A stretch of 64,000 nt of DNA from contig CAIXPL010000001.1 of assembly GCA_903921325.1 (NCBI GenBank), positions 124,001 through 188,000 of the forward strand, given 5' to 3'. This document shows, in pieces, positions 1-10,344 of the stretch. The number at the start of each line of letters is the position of its first letter. Position 1 is the stretch's first letter. The translations under genes were made by a program, and so were the position numbers. The DNA comes from an uncultured Pseudomonadota bacterium. Lineage in GTDB: Bacteria; Pseudomonadota; Gammaproteobacteria; Burkholderiales; SG8-39. The notes beneath the pieces are model-generated. The model made no database searches, was not told the DNA's origin, and was given only the letters and a program-made list of their open reading frames with translations.

Positions 1-36
1 AGCCGCAACTTGAGTGCGGCAGGCAGGCAGTGTCGA

Positions 37-498
37 TCAGGTGAGGGCGTGAGGCGGTGCGCGTGGAGCGGCCGCGCGACTGCGATGGATGGTGCTAGGC
101 GGGGGTGCGGACGGAGAGAGCGGTACCCGGATTGCAAGCGCCTGCAGGAGTGCAATTGTCTGGGTTGCGCTCGCAGGAATGAACGCCTGACTCAGTGCGG
201 CCGTGCAGCAGCAGTGGGACTGCAAATGATGAAGCGCGTCGCCGCTCGGGGCGTCAGAAGGAGAACCGGCAGGCGTCTGCGAGCGATCGGCGCCGCAGAT
301 GAGAGTCCATGGCGTTGCGGGTGCAAGCGTCGAAGGTTGCAGTACGTGATCACCGGTAACGGACACGCTGCCTGCCTTAACAGGCCATTCAGAGCTGACG
401 TGCGCGAGAGCCGCAAGCGGCACGAGGGCGTTCAATAACGCCAGCAGCAATGCCACGAGGGCAAATCGCCTCATTCGCGATGTAGAGAATCTCACCAT
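37..498 (-). CDS. DUF2946 family secreted protein
   Basis: This reads as a DUF2946-type protein of about 153 residues. The N-terminus is MRRFALVALLLALLNALVPLAALAH-like, a clear signal peptide or membrane anchor ending near an Ala-Leu-Ala-His site. The middle has a Cys-rich HCCC motif, and the C-terminus is the Ala/Pro/Arg-rich tail common in this family. The family is often found near metal uptake or copper genes, but no such neighbour is visible here. The frame stays open back to 627, but the start at 498 (or the Met at 474) places the hydrophobic segment at the N-terminus. Neither start has a good ribosome site. Function is unknown. Confidence 0.6.
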   Translation of the reverse strand: MVRFSTSRMRRFALVALLLALLNALVPLAALAHVSSEWPVKAGSVSVTGDHVLQPSTLAPATPWTLICGADRSQTPAGSPSDAPSGDALHHLQSHCCCTAALSQAFIPASATQTIALLQALAIRVPLSPSAPPPSTIHRSRAAAPRAPPHALT

Positions 499-657
499 AA
501 GATAAATATTCGCACAATCGCGCCAGATTTGTCCATCGTCCGCCCTGCGGATCCTCGCGCAAGGTGTGCACTTTCGCTCAGAATTTATATCCTGGTGAGG
601 CTCGGCTCTTTTCGGCCGTAGCTGCATTCTAGTGGGCCGATAGGACGTCGCGTTGGA

Positions 658-1497
658 CTAGTGCGAATCGGCCTGACGCGCGGACTCCTCGATGCGTGCA
701 TCTTCGATCTCGCGCAGGACGCTATCGAGCACTACTTCGCCCGGCTCTGGTTCGTAGTGTCCTGTCAGCATCGAGTCGAGGTGCAGTTCACCACGCTGAT
801 ACAGGCGCCAGATCTCTGCACCATATTGTGTGGTGAGCAGCGCCGGCGCGAAGCGCCCGAAAAAATCACGCAGATTATTCACATCGCGCATGAGCATGCG
901 CTGCGCGTGATTGTTGCCGGCGGCATCAATGGCCTGCGGCAGATCAATGATGACCGGACCGTCGGCTGACAGCAGGATGTTGAATTCCGACAAATCACCG
1001 TGAATGACCCCTGAGCACAGCATGCGCACGACTTCGCCAATCAGGGCGGTATGGCAGAGCAACGCCGGTTCGGTCTCAAACTCGACGTCGTTCAATCGCG
1101 GGGCCGGTTCGCCATCGGCATCGGTGACCAGCTCCATGATGAGAACTCCGTCAAGGAAGTTGAACGCCTGCGGGACTCTGACTCCGGCGGCTGACAGGCG
1201 GCGCAGTGCATCGATTTCTGCGCTTTGCCAGGCGGCCTCCTGCGCCTCGCGCCCATAGCGCGTGCCCTTGGCCATGGCACGCGCCTGACGGGTGTTTTTG
1301 ACTTTGCGGTTCTCGGTGTAGTCCACTGCCTGCCGAAAGCTGCGCTTGGTCGCTTCCTTGTAAACCTTGGCACAGCGGATCGCGTCGCCGCAGCGCACCA
1401 CGAATACCATGGCCTCCTTGCCGCTCATGAGTGGCCGGATCACGGCGTCGATCAGACCTTCATCTATCAGCGATAGCAGACGCGGCGGTGTTTTCAT
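658..1497 (-). CDS. RIO1-type serine/threonine protein kinase
   Basis: The protein is 279 residues, the usual size for the bacterial RIO kinase group. Visible motifs are the flexible nucleotide loop GKEAMVF (26-32), a candidate ATP-anchoring lysine in CAKVYK (about 44), the catalytic loop HGDLSEFNIL (166-175) and the metal-binding IIDLPQAID (183-191). RIO kinases are atypical protein kinases or ATPases; the substrates of the bacterial members are poorly known. The start codon is preceded directly by a short inverted repeat (GGCGC-6-GCGCC, 1498-1513) instead of an evident ribosome site. Neighbours give no functional link. Confidence 0.9.
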   Translation of the reverse strand: MKTPPRLLSLIDEGLIDAVIRPLMSGKEAMVFVVRCGDAIRCAKVYKEATKRSFRQAVDYTENRKVKNTRQARAMAKGTRYGREAQEAAWQSAEIDALRRLSAAGVRVPQAFNFLDGVLIMELVTDADGEPAPRLNDVEFETEPALLCHTALIGEVVRMLCSGVIHGDLSEFNILLSADGPVIIDLPQAIDAAGNNHAQRMLMRDVNNLRDFFGRFAPALLTTQYGAEIWRLYQRGELHLDSMLTGHYEPEPGEVVLDSVLREIEDARIEESARQADSH

Positions 1498-1663
1498 GGC
1501 GCTATTTTGCGCCTTTACGCTATTGAAGACTGAACGTTGTCAAATTACTCGGCGTCAATGTGCCGAGACTTGGCAGGGGCAGGCAGGGCAGGTGAGGGTT
1601 TGCGTGGGGGGGGTGTGCAGGTGCTCGGCCGGCACCCCCTCGCTCCCCCCAGCGCCGACCATG

Positions 1664-3337
1664 CTAGCGATCGAAGAACTTGTAGGCACTGAGCAGTGTC
1701 CGATAAAGGCCCCAGGCGAGCGGAATGCCAACCGCCAGCCAGGCCCCCCACGCGGCAATGGCGGGGGTTTTGGGCCCATCGGCTGGGGCAATGGCCTGTG
1801 CGGCAGTGAGATTGGCCTTCTCGTGTGCCAGCGCCCGCTCGGCGGCAAGCTCGGTCTGACTCATGAACCACTTGGGGGCGAGCGGCCTTACCATCAGATT
1901 GCAGATGAGGCCGATCACCAGCATGCCCACAAGGATGTACATGGTCTGGTTATAAACCTGCTCGCGTGGCACACCGAGGCTGAGCTGGTACTCACGCATG
2001 TAATTGACCACGACCGGCCCCAGTATCCCGGCGGTAGCCCAGGCAGTGAGTAGCCGTCCGTGAATGGCACCCACCATCTGTGTGCCGAACAAGTCAGCCA
2101 GATAGGCCGGCACAGTGGCAAAACCGCCGCCATACATGCTCAGAATGATGCAAAACGCGGACACGAACAGTAATTGGCTGCCAGCCGCTGCGCTACCTGG
2201 CACGCTTGCATACAGCAGACCGCCGAGAACAAAAAACACCACATAAGTGGTCTTGCGGCCGATGTAATCGGACAGACTCGCCCAGAAGAAGCGGCCCAGA
2301 ATGTTGAACAGGCTGATCAAGGCAGCGAATCCGGCGGCCACTCCCGCGATTGCGGTGAGCTGCGTCTTGTCCAGTGCCGAGAAGCGTGCATCAACGCCGA
2401 TCAGGCTTCCACCAAAGACTTCCTGCAGCATTGGTGAGGCCATGCCGATCACACCGATTCCCGCACTCACATTCATGCACAGGACCATCCACACCAGCCA
2501 GAACTGCGGTATGCCCCACACCTTGCTGACATGGACATGGCCGCGGGTGATCATCGGATCTTCGGTGAGCGAAGGCGGGGGCGTCCATCCCTCAGGCCGC
2601 CATCCGGCGGCCGGAATGCGGTAACCGAGTGCACCGCCCATCATGAAGACAAAGTAGATCAGACCCATGCAGACAAAGGTCTGCCAGACGCCCACCTCGG
2701 TCGGGCCAGAGAAGTTTTTCATGAGCATGGCGGCCAGTGGTGAGCCGATCATGGCGCCACCACCAAAGCCCATGATGGCCATCCCGGTGGCCATGCCGCG
2801 CTTGTCGGGGAACCATTTGATCAGTGTGCTCACCGGGCTGATATAGCCAAGGCCAAGGCCGATGCCCCCGATGACGCCAGAGCCCAGCACCATCATCCAG
2901 AATTGGTGCCAGTACACACCCAGCGCGGAGAACAACATGCCGCCACACCAGCACAGCGCACTCACCACGCCGGCCTTGCGCGGCCCGACCCGTTCGAGCC
3001 AGCCGCCCCACAGCGCGGCCGAGCAGCCCAGGAAGACGAAAAACAGGGTGTACATCCAGCCCAGAGTCGAAATGCGCCAGTCGCAGTCAGTGACAAAGAG
3101 CTCTTGCAGAAAGCTCACATCCGGTCCGCACTTGATCGATTCCTTGATGCCGATTGCCTTGGAAAGGGGCAGCCAGAACACGGAAAAACCATAGGCCATT
3201 CCAATGCACAGGTGAATCGCCAATGCCGCCGGGGGAACGAGCCAGCGATTGAAGCCAGCACCTGCGACGGTGCGTTCGCGTTCAAGCCAGCCAATCGTAC
3301 CGGACTGCGCCGGGGATGACGATGAGTGATCCGACAT
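1664..3337 (-). CDS. OFA-family MFS transporter (oxalate/formate antiporter-like)
   Basis: This 557-residue inner-membrane protein has about twelve hydrophobic segments. It carries the OFA-type signature around residues 155-185 (GLGYISPVSTLIKWFPDKRG), found in oxalate:formate antiporters and related monocarboxylate carriers. It is longer than a typical MFS protein because of an insertion near residues 60-90 and a loop near 240-260. The C-terminus ends in an extra hydrophobic segment (AWGAWLAVGIPLAWGLY). An AGGAG ribosome site lies 7 bases before the ATG. The substrate cannot be told from sequence; a small carboxylate is likely. No partner enzyme for oxalate or formate is next to it. Confidence 0.85.
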   Translation of the reverse strand: MSDHSSSSPAQSGTIGWLERERTVAGAGFNRWLVPPAALAIHLCIGMAYGFSVFWLPLSKAIGIKESIKCGPDVSFLQELFVTDCDWRISTLGWMYTLFFVFLGCSAALWGGWLERVGPRKAGVVSALCWCGGMLFSALGVYWHQFWMMVLGSGVIGGIGLGLGYISPVSTLIKWFPDKRGMATGMAIMGFGGGAMIGSPLAAMLMKNFSGPTEVGVWQTFVCMGLIYFVFMMGGALGYRIPAAGWRPEGWTPPPSLTEDPMITRGHVHVSKVWGIPQFWLVWMVLCMNVSAGIGVIGMASPMLQEVFGGSLIGVDARFSALDKTQLTAIAGVAAGFAALISLFNILGRFFWASLSDYIGRKTTYVVFFVLGGLLYASVPGSAAAGSQLLFVSAFCIILSMYGGGFATVPAYLADLFGTQMVGAIHGRLLTAWATAGILGPVVVNYMREYQLSLGVPREQVYNQTMYILVGMLVIGLICNLMVRPLAPKWFMSQTELAAERALAHEKANLTAAQAIAPADGPKTPAIAAWGAWLAVGIPLAWGLYRTLLSAYKFFDR

Positions 3338-3478
3338 GCCGTGTCTCCTAATTTTTTTTGTGCGATGCAGGTCTGGACTCTGCGGTCCAATTCCACCACA
3401 GGGCCGACGATGCGCCTAGCGATGCGCCTTGTCAATAATTCGTAATAAGCTTCCCGTTCCGTTCCCTGTGGTTCGATC

Positions 3479-5203
3479 ATGTATAGCTATCTGGCTCCCC
3501 TGCGCGATATGCGCTTTGTCATCGAAGAGGTGTTGCAGGCGGGCACCGACTGGCAGGCAATGGCGCGGTTCGCCGATCTCGACTACGACACCGCAGCGCA
3601 GGTACTGGAAGAGGCGGCACGCTTTGCGGGCGATGTCCTTGCGCCGCTCAATGCCCAGGGCGACCGTGAGGGTTGCCATTGGCATGACGGGCAGGTAAGT
3701 ACGCCTGCTGGTTTTGCCGATGCCTATCGAGCGTTCGTGGCGGCGGGATGGCCCTCGCTTGCCTGCGACCCGGTGCACGGTGGTCAAGGTCTCCCGCTGT
3801 TGGTGAAGACCGCTTTCGATGAAATGCTCAGTGCGACCAATCACGCCTGGATGATGTATCCGGGCTTGCTGCACGGGGCCTATGAGTGCTTGAATGCCTA
3901 TGGCAGTGATGCGCTCAAGGATCGCTATCTGGCTGATCTGGTCAGTGGCCGCAGCCTTGCGACCATGAATCTCACCGAACCGCAGGCGGGCAGTGATCTG
4001 AGTCTGATTCGTACGCGCGCCGAGCCCGCTGATGATGACACCTGGCTTGTCAGTGGCAATAAGGTATTCATCTCAGGCGGTGAGCACGACTGGACAGACA
4101 ATATTCTGCATCTGGTGTTGTGCCGTCTGCCTGATGCTCCGGCGGGGTCGCGCGGACTGTCGCTGGTGCTTGCCCCTAAGGTGCTGCCCGATGGGCGTGT
4201 GAACGCGATTCATTGTGATGGCATTGAGCACAAGATGGGCATCAAGGCGAGCGCCACCTGCGCCATGCGTTTTGAACGCGCTACTGCCTGGCTGGTTGGC
4301 GCACCGCACCGCGGACTGACCGCATTGTTCGTGATGATGAATGCCGCGCGTCTGCATGTCAGCCTGCAAGGACTCGGTCACCTTGAGATGGCCCAGCAAA
4401 ATGCGCAGCGCTACGCGTGCGAGCGTATTCAGGGGCGCGGGCAAGCCATCGGGCGCCATGCCGCGGTTCGCCGAATTATCTGGACCCAGCGCGCACTGTG
4501 CGAAGGGCAGCGCGTGCTTGCCTATTGGACCGCGCACTGGCTTGATCAGGCACAGCACCACCCGTTGCGTGATCGTCGCGAGCAGGCGCATCAAATAGTG
4601 AGCGTGCTCACGCCGGTGTTGAAGGCACTGCTGACTGACAATGGTCATCGGGGTGCCGATGAGGCACTGCAAGTCTGGGGAGGCTATGGCTATACGCGGG
4701 ATTGCGGAATTGAACAGACGGTGCGGGATAGTCGCATTGCAATGATTTATGAGGGCACCAATGAGATACAGGCCCTCGACCTGATTCAACGCAAGGTAAT
4801 CGAGGATTCTGGCAGCGCTCTGCGTACAGTGCTCGCAGCGCTTGAGGCGTCGCTCGCTGCTGTGCGAGCCGTGCCGCACTGTCACGATCTCGTACGCGCC
4901 TATCAACAGCAACGGGATGCGCTGCAACGGTGCATTGATGAAATGCCGGTGCGCATTCAGAATGATCCAGGCTGGTCGATGCGCATCGCCGATGACTTTT
5001 TGCGCGCACTCGGGCTCACACTGCTCGGCTGGGCATGGCTGCGCATCAGTGAGGTCTCGCACGGCCATGAAGGCGACCCCTGGTATGACGCGAAGCGCGC
5101 CAGCGCGCGCTTCGGCATGGAGTGGTTGCTGGGCGAGGCCACATGGCGCTGGCAGCGAGTCATGGCACCGGCGACCGCATTGCCCGAGCTACCGCCAGGG
5201 TAA
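3479..5203 (+). CDS. acyl-CoA dehydrogenase
   Basis: This is a 574-residue FAD-dependent acyl-CoA dehydrogenase of the long class that begins with a YLAPLRDMRFVIEEVL-like N-terminus. The family oxidises the alpha-beta bond of an acyl-CoA and passes electrons to ETF. Visible features are the MNLTEPQAGSDL flavin/substrate loop (about residue 162), the GYGYTRDCGIEQTVRDSRI stretch, and YEGTNEIQ near residue 425, where the catalytic glutamate of this family sits. The C-terminal 100 residues are the extra helical domain seen in this subgroup. It stands alone, 142 bp from the divergent MFS gene. The acyl chain length handled is not predictable. Confidence 0.93.
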   Translation: MYSYLAPLRDMRFVIEEVLQAGTDWQAMARFADLDYDTAAQVLEEAARFAGDVLAPLNAQGDREGCHWHDGQVSTPAGFADAYRAFVAAGWPSLACDPVHGGQGLPLLVKTAFDEMLSATNHAWMMYPGLLHGAYECLNAYGSDALKDRYLADLVSGRSLATMNLTEPQAGSDLSLIRTRAEPADDDTWLVSGNKVFISGGEHDWTDNILHLVLCRLPDAPAGSRGLSLVLAPKVLPDGRVNAIHCDGIEHKMGIKASATCAMRFERATAWLVGAPHRGLTALFVMMNAARLHVSLQGLGHLEMAQQNAQRYACERIQGRGQAIGRHAAVRRIIWTQRALCEGQRVLAYWTAHWLDQAQHHPLRDRREQAHQIVSVLTPVLKALLTDNGHRGADEALQVWGGYGYTRDCGIEQTVRDSRIAMIYEGTNEIQALDLIQRKVIEDSGSALRTVLAALEASLAAVRAVPHCHDLVRAYQQQRDALQRCIDEMPVRIQNDPGWSMRIADDFLRALGLTLLGWAWLRISEVSHGHEGDPWYDAKRASARFGMEWLLGEATWRWQRVMAPATALPELPPG

Positions 5204-5371
5204 GCCGGCGTATCACCTTCGCCAATGCGCGCAATTGGACTGGTTTTCTCCTTCTGACTATTCGATGGCATGGATGTTGCGGGCGTAGCGTGAGGGGCGA
5301 GCGCACTGGCGGCAGCAAGCCGATGGTGTTCTCACCTGACTGAGACGCTGTCTGTCTGCATTCACCGGAGA

Positions 5372-7303
5372 ATGACCATGATCGAGCTGCTCGAGCAATA
5401 TAAGACCCGGTACGCTGCCACGCGCGATGAGGAAATGTCGATCGAGGAATACCTTGATCTGTGCAAGCGTGATCCGGGTGCCTATGCCAGTGCCGCCGAG
5501 CGCATGCTGCAGGCAATCGGCGAGCCTGAACTGATCGATACCCGCAATGACCCGCGACTGTCGCGCCTGTTTTCCAATCGGGTGATCAAACGTTATCCGG
5601 CCTTTGCCGAGTTCTATGGCATGGAGGACGTGATCGCCCAGATCGTTGCGTTCTTCAAGCATGCAGCCCAAGGGCTCGAGGAGCGTAAGCAGGTTCTCTA
5701 TCTGCTCGGGCCTGTCGGAGGTGGCAAGTCGTCCATCGCCGAGCGTTTGAAACACCTGATGGAAGCGCGGCCGATTTATGCCCTCAAGGATTCACCATTG
5801 AATGAATCACCGTTGGGTCTTTTCACACCCGGCCAATACGGTGCGGTCCTGCAATCGGAATACGGCATACCGCAGCGCTATCTGAGTGGCGTGATGTCGC
5901 CCTGGGCCATCAAGCGCCTGGAAGAATTTGGCGGGGACATTTCGCGCTTCAAGGTCGTGCGTGTGCAGCCATCGGTGCTGCGTCAGATCGCCATCTGCAA
6001 AACCGAGCCCGGCGATGAGAACAATCAGGACATCAGCACCCTGGTGGGCAAGGTGGACATCCGCAAACTGGATCAGTACTCGCAGGATGATGCCGATGCC
6101 TACAGCTATTCAGGGGGGCTGTGCCTCGCCAATCAGGGGCTGCTCGAGTTTGTCGAGATGTTCAAGGCGCCGATCAAGATGCTGCACCCCTTGCTTACCG
6201 CCACTCAGGAGGGCAATTTCAAAGGCACCGAAGGCATCTCGGCAATGCCCTTCAATGGCGTGATTCTCGCTCACTCCAACGAATCGGAGTGGCAGAGCTT
6301 TCGCAATAACAAACACAACGAAGCGTTCCTCGACCGCATCTACATCGTCAAGGTGCCTTACTGCCTGCAAGTCACCGAAGAGGTGAAGATCTACGCAAAA
6401 CTGCTCTCCAACAGTTCCCTCGCGCGCATCCCCTGCGCACCGGGCACCCTGGAAATGATGGCCCAATTCTCGGTGCTGTCACGCTTGAGCCCGCCTGAGA
6501 ATTCCAGCATCTTTTCCAAGATGCGCATCTACGACGGTGAGTCGCTCAAGGACATTGATCCCAAGGCCAAGTCCTATCAGGAGTATCGCGACTACGCAGG
6601 CACCGATGAAGGAATGAACGGGGTCTCGACCCGTTTTGCCTACAAGATCCTGTCATCCGTGTTCAACTATGACCAGACTGAAGTGGCAGCCAACCCGGTG
6701 CACTTGATGTACGTGCTTGAGCAGCGCATCGCTCGCGATGATCTGCCTGAGGAGACGCAGCGTCGCTATCTCGAATTCATCAAGGGCTGGCTGGCACCGC
6801 GCTATGCGGAATTCATCGGCAAGGAGATTCAGACCGCCTATCTTGAGTCCTATGCCGAATATGGCCAGAACATTTTTGATCGCTATGTCACCTATGCCGA
6901 CTGCTGGATTCAGGACGAGGATTTTCGCGATCCGGAGACCGGTGAGAGCTTTGACCGCGCGGCACTGAACGCCGAACTGGAAAAGATAGAAAAGCCGGCC
7001 GGCATCGCCAACCCGAAGGACTTCCGCAATGAAATCGTCAATTTCGTGCTGCGCGCACGCGCTAATCACGGCGGGCGCAATCCAGCGTGGAACAGTTACG
7101 AGAAGTTGCGCGAAGTGATCGAGAAGAAGATGTTCTCCAATACCGAAGATCTGCTGCCGGTGATTTCCTTCAATGCCAAGGCCTCGGTTGATGATAGCCA
7201 CAAGCACCAGAACTTTGTCTCGCGCATGGTGGAGAAGGGCTACACCGAGAAGCAGGTGCGTTTGCTCTCCGAATGGTTCCTGCGGGTCAGAAAATCGGCC
7301 TGA
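5372..7303 (+). CDS. prkA: PrkA/YeaG family AAA+ serine protein kinase
   Basis: This 643-residue protein is full length for the PrkA/YeaG family. The Walker A motif GPVGGGKSS is at 113-121, within the AAA domain. The C-terminal third is the PrkA kinase-like domain. YeaG in enterobacteria acts in nutrient-stress and stationary-phase adaptation; AAA+ ATPase, kinase and protease activities have been proposed for the family. It is the first gene of the conserved prkA-yeaH-ycgB trio. A GGAG ribosome site lies just before the MTMIELL start. The 38 bp gap to the next gene fits one operon. Confidence 0.95.
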   Translation: MTMIELLEQYKTRYAATRDEEMSIEEYLDLCKRDPGAYASAAERMLQAIGEPELIDTRNDPRLSRLFSNRVIKRYPAFAEFYGMEDVIAQIVAFFKHAAQGLEERKQVLYLLGPVGGGKSSIAERLKHLMEARPIYALKDSPLNESPLGLFTPGQYGAVLQSEYGIPQRYLSGVMSPWAIKRLEEFGGDISRFKVVRVQPSVLRQIAICKTEPGDENNQDISTLVGKVDIRKLDQYSQDDADAYSYSGGLCLANQGLLEFVEMFKAPIKMLHPLLTATQEGNFKGTEGISAMPFNGVILAHSNESEWQSFRNNKHNEAFLDRIYIVKVPYCLQVTEEVKIYAKLLSNSSLARIPCAPGTLEMMAQFSVLSRLSPPENSSIFSKMRIYDGESLKDIDPKAKSYQEYRDYAGTDEGMNGVSTRFAYKILSSVFNYDQTEVAANPVHLMYVLEQRIARDDLPEETQRRYLEFIKGWLAPRYAEFIGKEIQTAYLESYAEYGQNIFDRYVTYADCWIQDEDFRDPETGESFDRAALNAELEKIEKPAGIANPKDFRNEIVNFVLRARANHGGRNPAWNSYEKLREVIEKKMFSNTEDLLPVISFNAKASVDDSHKHQNFVSRMVEKGYTEKQVRLLSEWFLRVRKSA

Positions 7304-7341
7304 TCAGGGATCGGACAGCGTAGGCAATCCGGAGGTGCGTC

Positions 7342-8712
7342 ATGATCAATCTCATCGACCGCCGCTTGAACGGCCGCAACAAGAGTGCGGCCAACCGCGA
7401 GCGGTTTCTACGCCGGTATAAAGAGCAGATTCGCCGGTCAGTGCAGGACATGGTGACCGAGCGCTCGATCACCGATATGGAGCGGGGCGGGGAGGTGAGC
7501 ATCCCCGCCCGGGACATTGCCGAACCGCAGTTTCACATGGGGCCTGGTGGCGATCGCGAGCGTGTCCACCCCGGCAACCGGGAATTTCAGAAAGGCGATG
7601 CCATTGCGCGGCCTGAAAGCGGGGGGGGTGGTGCTGGTGGCTCGCAGCCCGGCTCAGGCGAGAGTGTCGACGATTTCGTATTCAGTTTGTCGCGTGATGA
7701 ATTCCTTGATCTGTTTTTCGATGATCTCGAATTGCCGCGCCTGCTGCGCACGAGTCTCGGTCAGGCGAAGCGGCACAAATGGACTAATGCGGGCTTTGTG
7801 AGCGAGGGGGCGCCCTGCAACCTGTCGGTCAGCCGCACGCTGAAGACAGCGCTGGGTCGACGCATCGCCTTGTCGGGGCAGGTGCGACGGCAGATTGACC
7901 AAACCGAACGCAGGCTCGAGCTGGCCCTGCTCGCGCAGGAGTCTGATGAGGCAATCAGGACAAGTGTGGCGAATGAGGCGCGTGCGGCCGCTGAAGCCGG
8001 CAGGATCATCGCTCCGAGCAGGGACATTGACGCGCCTGCAACATTTGAAGCAAGCGAGGCCAGTAAAGTACTGACAGCGGAACTGGACCGGCTGCGTGAT
8101 CGCCTGCGCCGAGTACCCTTTCTCGATGAGCTTGATCTTCGCTACCGCAACAGGGTGGCGGTGCCGGCACCGGTTTCGCGCGCAGTGATGTTCTGCCTGA
8201 TGGATGTGTCGGCCTCGATGGATGAAGCGCGCAAAGACCTCGCGAAGCGCTTCTTCACCCTGCTGTATCTGTTCCTGACGCGCAAGTACGAGCGGGTCGA
8301 GCTGGTATTCATACGGCATACCGACAATGCCGAAGAGGTCGATGAGAAGACTTTCTTTAACGACCCCAAGAGCGGCGGCACGGTGGTGTACACCGCCCTC
8401 GAGCTTGCCCATCAGGTAGCCACCGAGCGCTACGGCGGGGGTGACTGGAATGTCTACCTGGCGCAGGCCTCCGACGGTGATGCCTTTGGTGCCGATGCGG
8501 GCAAGAGCGCACGCTTCTTAGCCGACTGCCTGCTTCCCCTGGCACGCTACTTTGCCTATATCGAAGTGCGCAGCGCGGATGACCGTCGTGCGAGCAGTCT
8601 GTGGGCCGGCTACGAGGCGCTCGACGCGGATAACTTTGCCATGCGCCACGTCGGGGAACGCAGCGAGATCTATCCGGTGTTTCGCGAGCTGTTTAGCAAG
8701 GAGGCCGCATGA
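7342..8712 (+). CDS. yeaH: DUF444 / YeaH-YhbH family protein with VWA-like domain
   Basis: This 456-residue member of the DUF444 family always accompanies PrkA. The N-terminal half is charged and contains a Gly-rich low-complexity stretch near 94-107. The C-terminal half is a von Willebrand A-like domain: DVSASM beginning at Asp288 is a DxSxS metal-ion site. This suggests a protein-protein adaptor for the PrkA ATPase, an inference from the general pairing of MoxR-like ATPases with VWA partners. Its stop overlaps the next start (ATGA). A GGAG motif precedes the ATG at 7342. Confidence 0.93.
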   Translation: MINLIDRRLNGRNKSAANRERFLRRYKEQIRRSVQDMVTERSITDMERGGEVSIPARDIAEPQFHMGPGGDRERVHPGNREFQKGDAIARPESGGGGAGGSQPGSGESVDDFVFSLSRDEFLDLFFDDLELPRLLRTSLGQAKRHKWTNAGFVSEGAPCNLSVSRTLKTALGRRIALSGQVRRQIDQTERRLELALLAQESDEAIRTSVANEARAAAEAGRIIAPSRDIDAPATFEASEASKVLTAELDRLRDRLRRVPFLDELDLRYRNRVAVPAPVSRAVMFCLMDVSASMDEARKDLAKRFFTLLYLFLTRKYERVELVFIRHTDNAEEVDEKTFFNDPKSGGTVVYTALELAHQVATERYGGGDWNVYLAQASDGDAFGADAGKSARFLADCLLPLARYFAYIEVRSADDRRASSLWAGYEALDADNFAMRHVGERSEIYPVFRELFSKEAA

Positions 8713-10211
8713 GCCTGCAAGCACAACCGATTTCGACCGGATCGGACTGGACATTTGACCTGATCGAACGCTATGAAGCCGAGATTCGCGTCTGTGCGGG
8801 CGAGTTTGGCCTCGACACCTATCCCAATCAGATCGAGGTGATCACTTCGGAACAGATGCTCGATGCGTATGCGTCGACCGGTCTGCCTATTGGCTATCAG
8901 CACTGGTCCTATGGCAAGCAGTTCATTGCCAATGAGCAAAGTTATCGCAAAGGGCAGCAGGGCCTCGCCTACGAGATCGTCATCAACTCCAACCCCTGTA
9001 TTGCCTATCTCATGGAAGAGAACTCCATGATGATGCAGGCGCTGGTGATCGCTCATGCGAGCTATGGTCACAATTCCTTCTTCAAGGGCAATTACCTGTT
9101 CCGCCAGTGGACGCACGCCGATGGCATCCTCGACTATCTGAACTTCGCTCGCCGCTATGTCATGGACTGCGAAGAGCGCTACGGCGTGATCGCGGTCGAG
9201 GAGACGCTCGATTCCTGCCACGCACTGATGAATCAAGGGGTGCATCGCTACCGTCGTCCGGCGCCCCTGTCGGCCAAGGCCGAACTGGAGCGTATCGACG
9301 CGCGCCGTGAACATGCGCGCATGCGTTACAACGACTTGTGGCGCACCGTACCTGGTGCTGCGGCAATCGCGTCGAGTGGTGCACAGGGCGTCTTTCCGGC
9401 CGAACCTGAAGAGAACATTCTTTACTTTGTCGAGAAGTACTCGCCCAAGCTCGAGCCCTGGCAGCGCGAGATCGTGCGCATTGTGCGCAAACTTGCGCAG
9501 TACTTCTATCCGCAGGGGCAGACCAAGGTAATGAACGAGGGCTGGGCCACTTTCTGGCATTACACCTTGCTCAACCGACTCTATGACAAGGGACTGGTCA
9601 CCGACGGATTCATGGTCGAATTCCTGCAAAGCCACACCAATGTGGTCACCCAGCGCGGTTTTGATGAGCGCGGCTACAGCGGCATGAATCCTTACGCACT
9701 GGGCTTTGCCATGATGCAGGACTTGCGCCGCATCTGTGAACATCCGGAGCCTGAAGACCGCCGCTGGTTTCCAGACATTGCCGGGGGCGACTGGATGAAA
9801 GTGCTCGATTTTGCGATGCGCAATTTCAAGGATGAGTCGTTCATTGGGCAATACCTCTCGCCCAAGCTTATCCGCGAGTTTCACTTGTTTGCAGTGGCCG
9901 ATCATCAGAGCAATTCGCACCTCGAGATCGACAGCATTCATGATGATGCCGGTTACGCACGGGTACGCCGTCTGCTCGCGGAACAAAATAAGCGTGACAC
10001 CATCCTTCCCGATATCCAGGTATCCCGCTACGAGCGCGATGGCGATCGCTCGCTCGTGCTGCAACATCAGCGCCTGCGTGATCGCGCGCTCGATACCGCT
10101 GAGGCGCGTGAAGTGCTCAGGCACCTGGCGCGCCTGTGGGGCTTTCGGGTAAAACTGGAGGCCGTGAACGAGACCGGGCGGGTGCTCGACTATCTGGAGT
10201 GTGTGCCCTGA
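8709..10211 (+). CDS. ycgB: SpoVR/YcgB family protein
   Basis: This 500-residue SpoVR-family protein overlaps the upstream gene by 4 bp, so the two are translationally coupled. Typical segments are visible: QHWSYGKQF, the ELVINSNPCIAYL-like stretch, HASYGHNSFFK, NEGWATFWHYTLLN (around residue 280) and the MNPYALGF motif. SpoVR is needed for spore cortex formation in Bacillus. In proteobacteria the family belongs to the stress-associated prkA operon and its biochemical role is unsettled. Last gene of the trio; about 130 bp follow before the next gene. Confidence 0.95.
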   Translation: MSLQAQPISTGSDWTFDLIERYEAEIRVCAGEFGLDTYPNQIEVITSEQMLDAYASTGLPIGYQHWSYGKQFIANEQSYRKGQQGLAYEIVINSNPCIAYLMEENSMMMQALVIAHASYGHNSFFKGNYLFRQWTHADGILDYLNFARRYVMDCEERYGVIAVEETLDSCHALMNQGVHRYRRPAPLSAKAELERIDARREHARMRYNDLWRTVPGAAAIASSGAQGVFPAEPEENILYFVEKYSPKLEPWQREIVRIVRKLAQYFYPQGQTKVMNEGWATFWHYTLLNRLYDKGLVTDGFMVEFLQSHTNVVTQRGFDERGYSGMNPYALGFAMMQDLRRICEHPEPEDRRWFPDIAGGDWMKVLDFAMRNFKDESFIGQYLSPKLIREFHLFAVADHQSNSHLEIDSIHDDAGYARVRRLLAEQNKRDTILPDIQVSRYERDGDRSLVLQHQRLRDRALDTAEAREVLRHLARLWGFRVKLEAVNETGRVLDYLECVP

Positions 10212-10344
10212 TCCGGCCGTTCGGCGGGCACCTCGCGGGCGCCATTTGATCTGGCAGCAGTCCCGGCAAGTTTGCTGTGGACTCGCGCGGACGCCGGCGC
10301 GACAATGACGGGAAACCGATCATTGACTCGCTACAGGTTCCCTG

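Noticed and set aside
4073-5068. 331-codon open frame opposite the acyl-CoA dehydrogenase
   Set aside because: Antisense shadow of a strongly recognised gene; no family content or ribosome site.
8670-10124. 484-codon open frame opposite the SpoVR gene
   Set aside because: Antisense shadow; the plus-strand SpoVR protein is full length with all family motifs.
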